Shown in pieces: positions 33,401 through 41,149 of a stretch of DNA of 64,000 bases. The DNA comes from Micromonospora sediminimaris (lineage in GTDB: Bacteria; Actinomycetota; Actinomycetes; Mycobacteriales; Micromonosporaceae): NCBI GenBank assembly GCA_900112325.1, contig FOLJ01000024.1, positions 1 to 64,000 of the forward strand, in the 5' to 3' direction. The first letter of the stretch is position 1, and each line of letters begins with the position of its first letter. The position numbers and the translations under genes were made by a program. The notes under the pieces are model-generated. The model did no database searches. It saw only the letters and a program-made list of their open reading frames with translations, and had not been told where the DNA came from.

Positions 33401-34435
33401 GTGACCGCGAGCCGTTGGATGGATCTGCGACCGGCCGTCCGGGACGTCTTCGGCACCCGGCTGGAGTTGCGGCTGGCCGACGCCAGCGACTCCAACCTGG
33501 ACCGGCGGGCGGCGATGAACGTGCCGGAGAAGTCACCGGGCCGGGGCATCACCCCAGACGGGCAACAGTTCCTGGCGGCGCTACCCCGAGCGGACAGCGC
33601 GCAGGAGGCGGAGACCCTGCCCGAGGGCGCGCGGAAGCTGGTCACCGACCTGGCCGCCGCCTGGCAGGGGCCGGGAGCGCCGCCGATCCGGTTGCTGCCG
33701 CCCGTGGTGCCGTACGGCAGCCTGCCGAGCACCGGCCGCCCGGGAATTCCCATCGGCATCGCCGAGGTGGACCTCCAGCCGGTGCAGGTGGACTTCGCCG
33801 CCGACCCGCACTTCATCCTGTTCGGTGACGGCGAGTCGGGAAAGAGCACCTTCCTGCGGGCGCTGGCGCAGACCATCGTCGACCGCAACGAGTTGACCGA
33901 GGCTCGGCTGGTCATCGTCGACTACCGGCGCAGCCTGCTCGGCGACATCGACACGCCGCACCTGATCGGGTACGGGTCGACCGCGCAGGTCACCGAGAGC
34001 ATCGTCGCCGAGGTGGCTGGGGTGATGCGCGACCGGCTGCCACCGCCGGACATCAACGCCGAACGGCTGCGGGCACGCGACTGGTGGAAGGGTCCCGACC
34101 TGTACGTGCTGGTCGACGACTACGACCTGGTGGCCGGCGCGGGCAGCAACCCGTTGACACCGCTGCTGGAATTCCTGCCGCAGGCTCGGGACATCGGCCT
34201 GCACGTGGTCATCGCCCGGCGTACCGGCGGTGCCAGTCGGGCGCTCTACGAGCCGGTACTGATGCGGCTGCGGGAGATCAGCACGCCGGGCATCGTGATG
34301 TCCGGCAACCGGGACGAGGGGGTGCTGCTCGGCACCGTCCGGCCCGGGCCGCTGCCACCGGGACGGGGCTGGCTGGTGTCCCGGCGTGGCGGTACCCGGT
34401 TGGTGCAACTGGTGCACCTTCCGCCACGCTCTTGA
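30473..34435 (+). CDS. eccC: type VII secretion ATPase EccC (FtsK/SpoIIIE family)
   Basis: 1320 residues, single-chain EccCa-EccCb form, GTG start. Two transmembrane segments lie at about residues 40-85. Three P-loop domains follow: GATGSGKS at 482-489, GGPQSGKS at about 834-841 and GDGESGKS at 1118-1125. Walker B-type strands such as LLIICDEFSEL and VFLVIDGWATL are present. The first ATPase is the canonical one; the other two bind substrate signals in known EccC proteins. It drives export of WXG100-type substrates and probably of the megatoxin. It starts a rightward operon. Confidence 0.95.
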   Translation: MSTVVVKRPARQPEPEYPSGEVLLDAPPEVPAPSGKAWGQMLMLLPMLAGSFAMALMFAGRGGSTLGYVTGGLFGLSAIGMLASQLTNNSGGPGKQEMLQKRREYMTHLSRQRRRVLKTIRKQREAAFYRHPDPDVLWSLPLGPRLWERRRGDVDFATVRIGLGPQELATPLVPPPATSLEKLEPMCALALRRFLTTYGEVPDLPVTMALNGFARVHLRGDTEAARGMVRAVLAQATAFHAPDDMLVAICVAPDRRADWEWTKWLPHALHPSRTDALGQLRLVAPSVTGLEAMLDDVLASRPRFNASGGTPQVAGPHVLVVIDGGDTAGSDHLMTEGGVEGVTLLDLSTPAPRLLDRARLVLEVSAERRLHSITVDGPAEIGRADECRVAELEALAMQLAPLRLSAASRGSGDTPLTTELGLAELLDIGDPYEFDVDRAWQPRPNRDKLRVPIGVGADGGPVELDLKESAQDGMGPHGLLIGATGSGKSELLRTLVLALAATHSSESLNFVLVDFKGGATFTRLDGLPHTSAVITNLADELPLVDRMTDSINGELVRRQELLRAAGNYASQRDYEKARAAGAPLSPLPSLLIICDEFSELLTAKPDFIDMFVQIGRVGRSLGVHLLLASQRLEEGRLRGLDTHLSYRIGLRTFSAMESRVVLGATDAYELPRSPGHGYLRFGTEPLVRFKAAYVSGTYRSKTAAAVAAGDGEDRVREYTTSYVAPPVTRTPKEETAPEPNDGMGESVLDILVGRLAGRGKPAHQVWLPPLAEPPTLDQLLPPMTADPARGITVAHAGLLGELQVAVGIVDKPFDQRRDVLWFDLAGSAGHAVIVGGPQSGKSTLLRTVVTALALTHTPREAQVYCLDLGSSALSSLRDLPHVGSVATRLDSGLVRRTVAELQLLMGERERRFAERGVDSMAEYRRARRHGQHDDDPFGDVFLVIDGWATLRAEFEDLEPTINDIANRGLSFGIHLIVTASRWMDLRPAVRDVFGTRLELRLADASDSNLDRRAAMNVPEKSPGRGITPDGQQFLAALPRADSAQEAETLPEGARKLVTDLAAAWQGPGAPPIRLLPPVVPYGSLPSTGRPGIPIGIAEVDLQPVQVDFAADPHFILFGDGESGKSTFLRALAQTIVDRNELTEARLVIVDYRRSLLGDIDTPHLIGYGSTAQVTESIVAEVAGVMRDRLPPPDINAERLRARDWWKGPDLYVLVDDYDLVAGAGSNPLTPLLEFLPQARDIGLHVVIARRTGGASRALYEPVLMRLREISTPGIVMSGNRDEGVLLGTVRPGPLPPGRGWLVSRRGGTRLVQLVHLPPRS

Positions 34436-34555
34436 GCCCGGTACGGGGTTGCCCGATCAGGCTACTGTCGGCCAGAGTGGACTCACGGTGCGCGGCTACG
34501 GGCCCCAGGGGGCAGCAGCCGCGCCGGCATCGTGTGAGCTGACGGGGGAGGGAAC

Positions 34556-35176
34556 ATGGGCGACGAGTGGCTCGTCGACGAACAGATCGACGTCGACATC
34601 CAGCAGCTGAAGGACTTCGCGCTGGCCATCCAGCGGGAGATGGAGACCAACTTCCAGCCCAGCTTCGACAACGGCCTGCGCCCCATGCTCACGGTGCAGG
34701 CACCGTTCGGTGGCGGCGGGATGAAGGAAGCCGCGTTCTTCCGGGGCCGGCACGACGAGAGCCGGATGGCCATTTCCCATCTGATGGGCGACGTGATGAA
34801 GGGGCTCACCGCCCTGAGCATGGCCGCCATGTCCATCTCGGCCGAGTACCTGACCGGCGACGCGCTGGCCCAGGCCACCAACGAGGACGTCTACAACGCG
34901 TTCACCGCCGTCGACGGTCAGGACACGCTCAGCGGCCGGTGGCAGGAGGGCACGGAGAACCCGGCGGACTCGGTGCCGGAGTCGGCCCTGAACCCGGCGC
35001 CGATGAATCCCTACCACGGCCTGGACTCCTGCCCGACGGGTGAGCAGCGCGAGGAGACTCCGGCGTGGGCGCAGTCGGAGGTCGTCGGTGAGGGGGCCGG
35101 CGCGTACGTGATTCACGGTGACGGCGAACGCATGCACGGCGAAGATCTCCGGCTGGACCAGTCGGATCTCCGGTGA
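34556..35176 (+). CDS. ESX-locus helical protein of unknown function
   Basis: 206 residues, ATG preceded by GGGGGAGGGAAC. An N-terminal helical region (residues 10-40, DVDIQQLKDFALAIQREMET), a Gly-rich loop (FGGGGMKEAAFF) and a second helical hairpin resemble the outline of WXG100/EspB-like proteins, though there is no clear WXG motif. The C-terminal 70 residues are acidic and Pro-rich. Its position between eccC and a PPE-like protein suggests a secreted or accessory ESX component. Confidence 0.7.
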   Translation: MGDEWLVDEQIDVDIQQLKDFALAIQREMETNFQPSFDNGLRPMLTVQAPFGGGGMKEAAFFRGRHDESRMAISHLMGDVMKGLTALSMAAMSISAEYLTGDALAQATNEDVYNAFTAVDGQDTLSGRWQEGTENPADSVPESALNPAPMNPYHGLDSCPTGEQREETPAWAQSEVVGEGAGAYVIHGDGERMHGEDLRLDQSDLR

Positions 35177-35207
35177 CGGTGGCACAGGCGAGGCCTGAGG
35201 AGCGGGG

Positions 35208-36953
35208 ATGAGCGACGACTACTACGGCTGGCAGCCGGTCAGCTACCCGATGTACGCCGGCGTGTCGGATGACTACGCGGCCGAGCGGGCCGCCGGGGCC
35301 ACGCCGTACGAGCCCACGGCCTGGGATTCGGTGAACATCGAGCAGATGTGGGAGTACGTCCGCAAGGAGAGTGACGAGCGGACGACTGCCCTCGCCGACA
35401 TGTGGCGGCGAGCGGCGAGCCTGCTGCAGACCACTCGGGACAATCTCAAGCGTCACGCCGACTCCCTGGATGCCCGCTGGCAGTCGCCCGCGGCACGGGT
35501 CTTCATGTCCCGCGTGGGCGCCACGCTGCACTCACTCGATGAGTGGAAAACCGTGGCCAGCGACAACGCCACCGGTCTGGACCAGCTCGCCAGCAAGATC
35601 GGCACTGCCCAGCGGGAGATGAAGACGCTCTGGGAGGAATACCGCGCCGAGCAGATCCGGCAGGGGGAGCGCCGGACCGATGACGCGGGCGTCCAGGCTG
35701 TCGACCTGGTCGAATGGGTCCCGGGTGTCACAGGCAACGACGGCAAGTCGTACGAGGACGTGCAGAACGAGTACCACCAGCGCGCCAAGAACATCGCCAA
35801 GCCGCTGGCCGACCTCTACATCGACGTCTACATCTCAAACATCTCGCGGGGCGGGAAGTTCAAGGGTCCGACGGACGCGGTTATCACCAATCCGTCAAAC
35901 GTGCCCCGCCCTGGCGCTCCGGGGGCTCCCCCGCCCGGCGCACCCGTGAACGGGGCCGCCCCGAACCGTCCGGCCATGCCCGGCCGGCCGGATCTGCCGA
36001 CCCGACCCGGTGGGGCCGACGCGCCGACCGACGCCGCGCCACCGCCGCCACCAAATCTTCCGGAGGGCGTCGGTCTGGCAGGTGGCGCCGCAGCGCCGGT
36101 CGCCCCACCGCCGACCGCACCGCCGGTGACCACCGCACCCACGGCACCCGTGACTCCCGGTCCGGTGGTGCCGCCGGTGGCCCCGCCCGGGCCGCGACCG
36201 GGCAACCCTGGGCTGAACGCACCGAACTCAGCGCGACCTAACGCACCGAGGACCACCCTGCCGGGTGCGGGCGGTCCCGGCGCGCCCGGTGGCCGTGGGC
36301 CGGGGCCCAACCGGCCCACCCTTCCTGGGGCCGGCGGCCCGGGTAGCGGCTCCGGGGCACCGGGTGGCCGGAAAAGTCCCGCGCCGAGCCGCCCGACCTT
36401 GCCCGGCAACACCGGCGCTGGCGCTCCCGGCGGTGGCCGCGGTCGGCCGGGTCTGGGCAACCGGCCGGGCGCTTCGGCCACTCCGCCGCCGTCGAGTCCG
36501 CGGCTGCCCGGCTCCACCGCCCGCCCGAGTCAGCGCGGTGCCGCCCCCGGACGGCCCGCCGCACCTCCGCCGAGCCTCGGCGGTCAAAGGAGTGCCGCGC
36601 CGGGCGGGCCGCCCAAGGCCAGCGCTCCACCGAGCGGCAGATCGGCCGCCGGTAAGCCGGTGACCGGCGGAGGCGCTGCCGGCGCCCGACCCGATCTGAG
36701 CGGACGTGCCGCTGCGGGCACCGGGCGACCTGCGCCGACGACGGGGCCGGCTCCGTCGCTGGGCGGTCGGCGCGGCGGCCCAACGACCCCGTCTCCACGC
36801 AAGGGTGCACCCCGCGACGCAGAGCAGGAGACCTGGGAGTACGGCGACGGTGACGACGAGTTGTGGGTCACCGAGTCGTCCGCCGCTGGTGTGGTGGAGG
36901 CCCCTGTCGAACACCGCCCCCGGGAGCAGGGCAGGACGCTCGGCCAGAGCTGA
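35208..36953 (+). CDS. WXG100/PPE-like protein with Pro/Gly-rich tail
   Basis: 581 residues. Residues 45-165 are helical with a WQSPAARVF turn of the WXG type. Residues 245-560 are a low-complexity Pro/Gly/Ala tail with repeated PGAGGPG and GRPTLPG phrases, and the last 30 residues are acidic. The layout resembles PPE or EspB-like proteins that extend from the cell. It lies 31 bases after the previous gene and is followed by the second mycosin. It is probably an ESX substrate or surface component. Confidence 0.75.
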   Translation: MSDDYYGWQPVSYPMYAGVSDDYAAERAAGATPYEPTAWDSVNIEQMWEYVRKESDERTTALADMWRRAASLLQTTRDNLKRHADSLDARWQSPAARVFMSRVGATLHSLDEWKTVASDNATGLDQLASKIGTAQREMKTLWEEYRAEQIRQGERRTDDAGVQAVDLVEWVPGVTGNDGKSYEDVQNEYHQRAKNIAKPLADLYIDVYISNISRGGKFKGPTDAVITNPSNVPRPGAPGAPPPGAPVNGAAPNRPAMPGRPDLPTRPGGADAPTDAAPPPPPNLPEGVGLAGGAAAPVAPPPTAPPVTTAPTAPVTPGPVVPPVAPPGPRPGNPGLNAPNSARPNAPRTTLPGAGGPGAPGGRGPGPNRPTLPGAGGPGSGSGAPGGRKSPAPSRPTLPGNTGAGAPGGGRGRPGLGNRPGASATPPPSSPRLPGSTARPSQRGAAPGRPAAPPPSLGGQRSAAPGGPPKASAPPSGRSAAGKPVTGGGAAGARPDLSGRAAAGTGRPAPTTGPAPSLGGRRGGPTTPSPRKGAPRDAEQETWEYGDGDDELWVTESSAAGVVEAPVEHRPREQGRTLGQS

Positions 36954-37058
36954 CCGCAGTCGGGCCGGTCACCCAACCCTGGGTGGCCGGCCCGTACCAT
37001 GCGGTGACCGTCCATTCGCAGTCGTCCCGTGGCGGCGCACAGAGGAAGGCTGACGGGC

Positions 37059-38357
37059 ATGCGTGTCCTCACCCGATCGGCAGCCGCCGCGCTCACCACC
37101 GCGAGCGTTCTGGCGGCCGTCGCCCTGCCCGCCGCACCCGCCCACGCCGACTCCGTCCGCGACAGATCTTGGCACGTCAAGAGCTTGGAATTGGCCGAAC
37201 TCCACGACATCACCACGGGTGAGGGCGTCACCGTGGCGGTGGTCGACACCGGGGTGGACGCGACACACCCGGATCTTCGCGGCAACGTCCTGCCCGGCGT
37301 CGACCTCTACGACGACAGCACCAAGGGCCGCCTCGACCGTCAGGGGCACGGCACCGGCATGGCCTCACTGATCGCCGGTCGCGGGCACGGCCCTGGCGGC
37401 CGTGACGGGGTGCTCGGCGTGGCACCGAAAGCCAAGATCCTTCCAGTGACGATCAAGAAGGACGGCGCCCCGTTGATCGCACCGACGGCCCTCGCCGCCG
37501 GCATCAACTGGGCGATCGACGCCGGTGCCGACGTGATCAACGTTTCTCTTTCCAGCAGCTTCAACGAGGAGCTGAACCGGGCGGTCGAGCGCGCCTACCA
37601 GAACAACGTGATCGTGGTCGCCGCGGCCGGTAACGACGACCAGATCCTGGTCGGCGCGCCGGCCTCGCATCCCGGCAGCATCGCCGTCAACGCTGTCGAC
37701 CGTAAGGGCGTCATCAGCAAAAAAGGTTCGGTATCGGGAACCTTGGACCTACCGATCAGCATCGCCGCCCCCGGTCAGGAATTGACGATGGCTCGCCCCG
37801 GTGGTCGGTACATCACCGCGACCGGCAGCAGCAGCGCCACCGCGATCGTCTCCGGTGCGGTGGCCCTGATCAAGGCCGAGTACCCGGACCTGAGCGCGTA
37901 CCAGACGTTCCAGCGGCTGCTTGAGACCACCAGAGACGCCGGTGAGCCGGGCCGCGACGAGTACTACGGCTGGGGCATCCTCGACCTGCGGGAGGCGTTG
38001 ACCGGCGAACCCGACGGGCGGGGCAGCCGCACCGCGGCAACCGGCGAGCCGGAGATCGACGAAGCACTCGCTGCCGCGCGAGCAGCCGGAAGCGACGGTC
38101 CCGACTACGCGGAAATCGTGATCGTTGTGCTGGTCTGGGTGGTCTTCCTGGCCATGCTCGTCGGCGGAGTGGTGGCCATCGTCAAGCTTCGTCGCCGCTC
38201 GCGCCACCACCGAGACACCGGCCTGGCCGCAGAGCCCGCGCTCACCGGCAGTGGGCCTGCCGCGCCGGCAACGCCGGGCGGGACGGTCGGCGATCAGACC
38301 TGGTCTGATCCCGCTCGGGCTGGTGACGCCGCCTGGCGCCGCCCGTCGAATGAGTAG
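37059..38357 (+). CDS. mycP: type VII secretion mycosin (S8 serine protease) 2
   Basis: 432 residues from the ATG at 37059 (GAGGAAGG upstream; an ATG at 37029 gives an unlikely extension). A signal peptide (about 1-31) precedes a subtilisin domain with D63 in VVDTGVD, H97 in GHGTGMAS and S258 in GSSSATAIVSG. A transmembrane helix lies near residues 352-378. The usual GTSxAAP around the serine is replaced by GSSSATA, so activity or specificity may differ. A second mycosin in one ESX locus is unusual. Confidence 0.9.
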   Translation: MRVLTRSAAAALTTASVLAAVALPAAPAHADSVRDRSWHVKSLELAELHDITTGEGVTVAVVDTGVDATHPDLRGNVLPGVDLYDDSTKGRLDRQGHGTGMASLIAGRGHGPGGRDGVLGVAPKAKILPVTIKKDGAPLIAPTALAAGINWAIDAGADVINVSLSSSFNEELNRAVERAYQNNVIVVAAAGNDDQILVGAPASHPGSIAVNAVDRKGVISKKGSVSGTLDLPISIAAPGQELTMARPGGRYITATGSSSATAIVSGAVALIKAEYPDLSAYQTFQRLLETTRDAGEPGRDEYYGWGILDLREALTGEPDGRGSRTAATGEPEIDEALAAARAAGSDGPDYAEIVIVVLVWVVFLAMLVGGVVAIVKLRRRSRHHRDTGLAAEPALTGSGPAAPATPGGTVGDQTWSDPARAGDAAWRRPSNE

Positions 38358-38369
38358 AAGGACGGACAG

Positions 38370-38840
38370 GTGCTGAACACGTCAGCGGAGTCCGGCTCCG
38401 CGTCCATGCCGACGCCACGCCGCCGACCTGTCGTCGTCACCATCGCCGCCCTGCTGATGGTGCCCTCGATCGTCATCTGGCTGATCGCCGGGGTCGCCTT
38501 CTTCCTGGCGATGCTGCGTACCGAGGGCGACGGGCTGGGCAAGTTCCTGGTGGTGGGCATCGGGGCCGGCGTACTCGCGATCGCCTTGCTGGTGGTGCTG
38601 CTCGCGACCATGGGGATCTTCATGGCCTGGACGGGCGACAACGCGGCCGGCCTGGCCGTGCCGGCCGGATTCACCTTCGGACTCTTCGTCGTGGTCATCG
38701 TCACGCTGCTGGCGCAGGGCAAGCTCAGCTATCACCCGACGATGGTCACGCCGCTGGTGGTGGGCGGGCTGGCCGGCGTGTCGCTCATCCTGATCAAGAG
38801 TCCACCGGCGCGGGCCTGGTTCGCCGGCCGCAGTGGCTAG
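38370..38840 (+). CDS. four-helix membrane protein of the ESX locus
   Basis: 156 residues from a GTG with AAGGACGG upstream, 12 bases after the second mycosin. Four hydrophobic segments at about residues 22-47, 60-87, 96-115 and 123-142. The N-terminus is short and cytoplasmic, and the C-terminus is basic. I recognise no family. Co-transcription with mycP suggests a role in the secretion complex, but nothing in the sequence shows it. Confidence 0.7.
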   Translation: MLNTSAESGSASMPTPRRRPVVVTIAALLMVPSIVIWLIAGVAFFLAMLRTEGDGLGKFLVVGIGAGVLAIALLVVLLATMGIFMAWTGDNAAGLAVPAGFTFGLFVVVIVTLLAQGKLSYHPTMVTPLVVGGLAGVSLILIKSPPARAWFAGRSG

Positions 38841-38843
38841 CAG

Positions 38844-40100
38844 CTAAGCCGGAGACCAGCGGCGGGCGGAGGCGTCGAAGCGGGCCAGCAGCTCGTCCCG
38901 GCCGTCGGCGTGCAGGCAGTGCAGCTCGGTCCCGTCCGGTACGACAAGCGACTCCATTCGGGGCTGCCCCTGACCCCATTCCTCGGGCGTCGCCTCGCCG
39001 GGAGGCCAGCGCAGCACCGCCACCCATTCGTCCGACTCCTCGAACGGAGAGCCCTCACCGAGCAGCCCCAGCCGTCGGTACAGCCGGATCGGGGTGTCCC
39101 GTCCAGGTCCGTGCCAGGCGTGCACCAGCCCGGCCGCCCGGTCGTACCCGCCGTCCAGGTAGGACGTCAGATAGCGGTGCGGGATGACCAGTTGCAGTAG
39201 CAGCGGCGCGTTGGGGTCGGGCCCGTCGTCGGCGGTGGATTCCGGTGCCGGACGGGGTGCCGGTACGCCCACAGTCGACGGGTCGGCGTACCGGGCAGCG
39301 TCCCGTCGCTGCTGCTCCTGTTCGGCCGCCTCGTGGAGCACCTGTCGCAACTCGCCGAGCCAGTCGCGCAACGTCAGCAGCGCCTCCCCGGGCAGTGCCG
39401 CCGCCAGTGGCGTCTCCGGGTTGAGCAGCAACTGCCAGGAGAGGTCCGGCCAGTGTTCGGTGAGCTGCAGGCTGCTGACCAGCACCAGGTCCCGCTCACC
39501 TAGCGCCTGCCGCAGACGGCCTTCCGAGCTGAACACCGGCAGACTGGGCCGGCCCTGCTCGTCGGGAACGACCCACCACGGAAAGTCCGGATCGGACAGG
39601 TCCCGCGTCGCGGAACCCTCCGGATCCACCGGCAGCACCAGTTCGGCCCGGAGCAGGGTGGACATCAAGGCGTTCGGGTCCTGAAGCCGGATCGCCTCAC
39701 GCAGCGGTCGCTCGGCCTCCATCACCGGCGCGCTCAGAGCTCGAAGCTCGTCAGCGGTCAGCCGTACGCCGATCGGCAACCCGGCGTCGATCGCCAGCAT
39801 CCATTCGTCGTCGGGCCAGTCGACGGCGATGTCGACAAGTCCCGAGACCCGGTAGCTCACCGATTGACCGGGCATGCCGGCGGCGATCGCCGCCGGTGAG
39901 GTGTACGCGAGCACGTGGGTGACGCCCTCGTGCTGCGCAGTCGGCCACGCCATCGGCTCCCGTCCGGCCGCCGCAGCGGGCGACACGGGTAGGAGCAGCG
40001 GACCGGCGACGAGTTCGGTGAGGAAACCCTCCCGGTCGTCGGCCTCAGCGGCGGCCAGCAGCGCGCGTTCGGTGGCCGTGGTGGGCTGCCAGCCGGTCAC
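38844..40100 (-). CDS. SseB-domain protein
   Basis: 418 residues from a GTG whose GTGA overlaps the stop of the upstream SUKH-3 gene. Two SseB-like halves are visible: residues 1-245 (FLTELVAGPLLLPVSP, GVTHVLAYTSPAAIAAG) and about 290-418 (LLLQLVIPHRYLTSYLDGGYDRAAG, then TELHCLHADGRDELLARF). SseB domains occur in type III secretion and in actinobacterial T7SS and toxin loci, where they may act as chaperones or immunity-like factors. Third gene of a deaminase / SUKH-3 / SseB operon that ends 4 bases from the rightward ESX gene at 38840. Confidence 0.75.
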   Translation of the reverse strand: MTGWQPTTATERALLAAAEADDREGFLTELVAGPLLLPVSPAAAAGREPMAWPTAQHEGVTHVLAYTSPAAIAAGMPGQSVSYRVSGLVDIAVDWPDDEWMLAIDAGLPIGVRLTADELRALSAPVMEAERPLREAIRLQDPNALMSTLLRAELVLPVDPEGSATRDLSDPDFPWWVVPDEQGRPSLPVFSSEGRLRQALGERDLVLVSSLQLTEHWPDLSWQLLLNPETPLAAALPGEALLTLRDWLGELRQVLHEAAEQEQQRRDAARYADPSTVGVPAPRPAPESTADDGPDPNAPLLLQLVIPHRYLTSYLDGGYDRAAGLVHAWHGPGRDTPIRLYRRLGLLGEGSPFEESDEWVAVLRWPPGEATPEEWGQGQPRMESLVVPDGTELHCLHADGRDELLARFDASARRWSPA

Positions 40101-40582
40101 CAGGTGCCGTCCGCGCGTACCCGCTGGGGGCGACGACCGAGCACCAGCGCGGTGAGCGCCTCGTCGATATCCGCGCCGAGGAACCAGTCCCCGGTGTGGT
40201 CCAGCACGAACACCCGACCGTGCTCATCGAGCGCCAGGATCCCGGCGCCGTCGCCCTCCTCGCCCAGCGGGCTCAGTGGCGCGCCGATCGCCTCGGCAAG
40301 CTCGGCGAGGGTCTCCACCGAATGCCGCACCAGGAACGGGTCGAGGTGGAACTCGCTCGGTACGACCTGTTCACCCTCCCCCTGCGGGCGCACCCGCAAC
40401 CCGCCGAACTCGGCGTACGCCTCGATCGCCCGTGCCGTCACGGTGTGCTGGCGGCCGCCGGGCGTGGCGTGAGCGGCGATTCGCAGTCCCCACTCGCGGC
40501 CCCGGCTCTCGTCGGAGTGGTCGGGCGACCAGCCGGCGGCGGTGAGGGTCTGCGCCACCAGGGGCGGAAAGCGTTCGCTCAT
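40097..40582 (-). CDS. SUKH-3 family immunity protein
   Basis: 161 residues. Begins with a VAQTLTAAGWSPD helix, followed by YAEFGGLRV, a charged loop, LSPLGEEGDGAGILALDEHGRVFVLDHTGDWFLG and a final helix. This is the SUKH-3 pattern. It overlaps the deaminase gene upstream (ATGA) and the SseB gene downstream (GTGA). As the immediate partner of a YwqJ-type deaminase, it is the likely immunity protein for it and perhaps for the related deaminase domain in the megatoxin. Confidence 0.82.
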   Translation of the reverse strand: MSERFPPLVAQTLTAAGWSPDHSDESRGREWGLRIAAHATPGGRQHTVTARAIEAYAEFGGLRVRPQGEGEQVVPSEFHLDPFLVRHSVETLAELAEAIGAPLSPLGEEGDGAGILALDEHGRVFVLDHTGDWFLGADIDEALTALVLGRRPQRVRADGTW

Positions 40583-40962
40583 GTCAGCGCCTCCACGCCG
40601 AACCAGTCCAACAGGGCGGCGCAGGAGCGACAGGGCGGCTGAACCTCGCCGTGGCGCGGGTCGCCCTCCTCCCGTACCCGGGTGACCCGGACCTTCGCGC
40701 CCCAGAGCAGCGCGCGGGACCGGGCGGCGTCGAGTGGTGGCCCGCCGGCCTCGGCGGCATAGAGCCGGTCAGAGATCAGCACTGCCTCGGCGCACCAGCC
40801 GGCGTAGCGCTCGCGCTGCTCGACAGGCAGCCCGTGCAGGAAACGCCGGACGACCGGATGCAGGTCAGGGGTCAGATCGCCGCGTACCGAGGTGTGCGTG
40901 TGGACGGTGCCGTCGGCCAGCAGCGCACCAGCCGCCAGCGGCAGCATCCGTGGCTGCGCCAT
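40579..40962 (-). CDS. YwqJ-type deaminase, free-standing
   Basis: 127 residues from the ATG at 40962 (GGGAGGACGG upstream). Metal-binding motifs are intact: WCAEAV with a catalytic glutamate and PPCRSC near the C-terminus. The domain closely resembles residues 930-1093 of the megatoxin, including the ALLADGTVHTHTS block. It lacks any secretion or WXG domain. It may be a cytoplasmic enzyme, an orphan toxin tip stored with its immunity gene, or a donor for recombination into the megatoxin; the last is inference. Confidence 0.75.
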   Translation of the reverse strand: MAQPRMLPLAAGALLADGTVHTHTSVRGDLTPDLHPVVRRFLHGLPVEQRERYAGWCAEAVLISDRLYAAEAGGPPLDAARSRALLWGAKVRVTRVREEGDPRHGEVQPPCRSCAALLDWFGVEALT

Positions 40963-41149
40963 CCGTCCTCCCGGTTGTCGACAAGGGGTTCCCGGCGAGT
41001 TTTCGCCCGGCCCGCAAGCGAGCCTAACCGTCACCGTCCGTCCGACGGGGGTGGTGTCCGGGCACCAGTGGCATCGAGGGGCTCACATCGCGTCGACCGG
41101 CTGGGATATCGTCGGTCCCGCCCCCTCTTCGCCGTCCAGAGCCGGAGCC

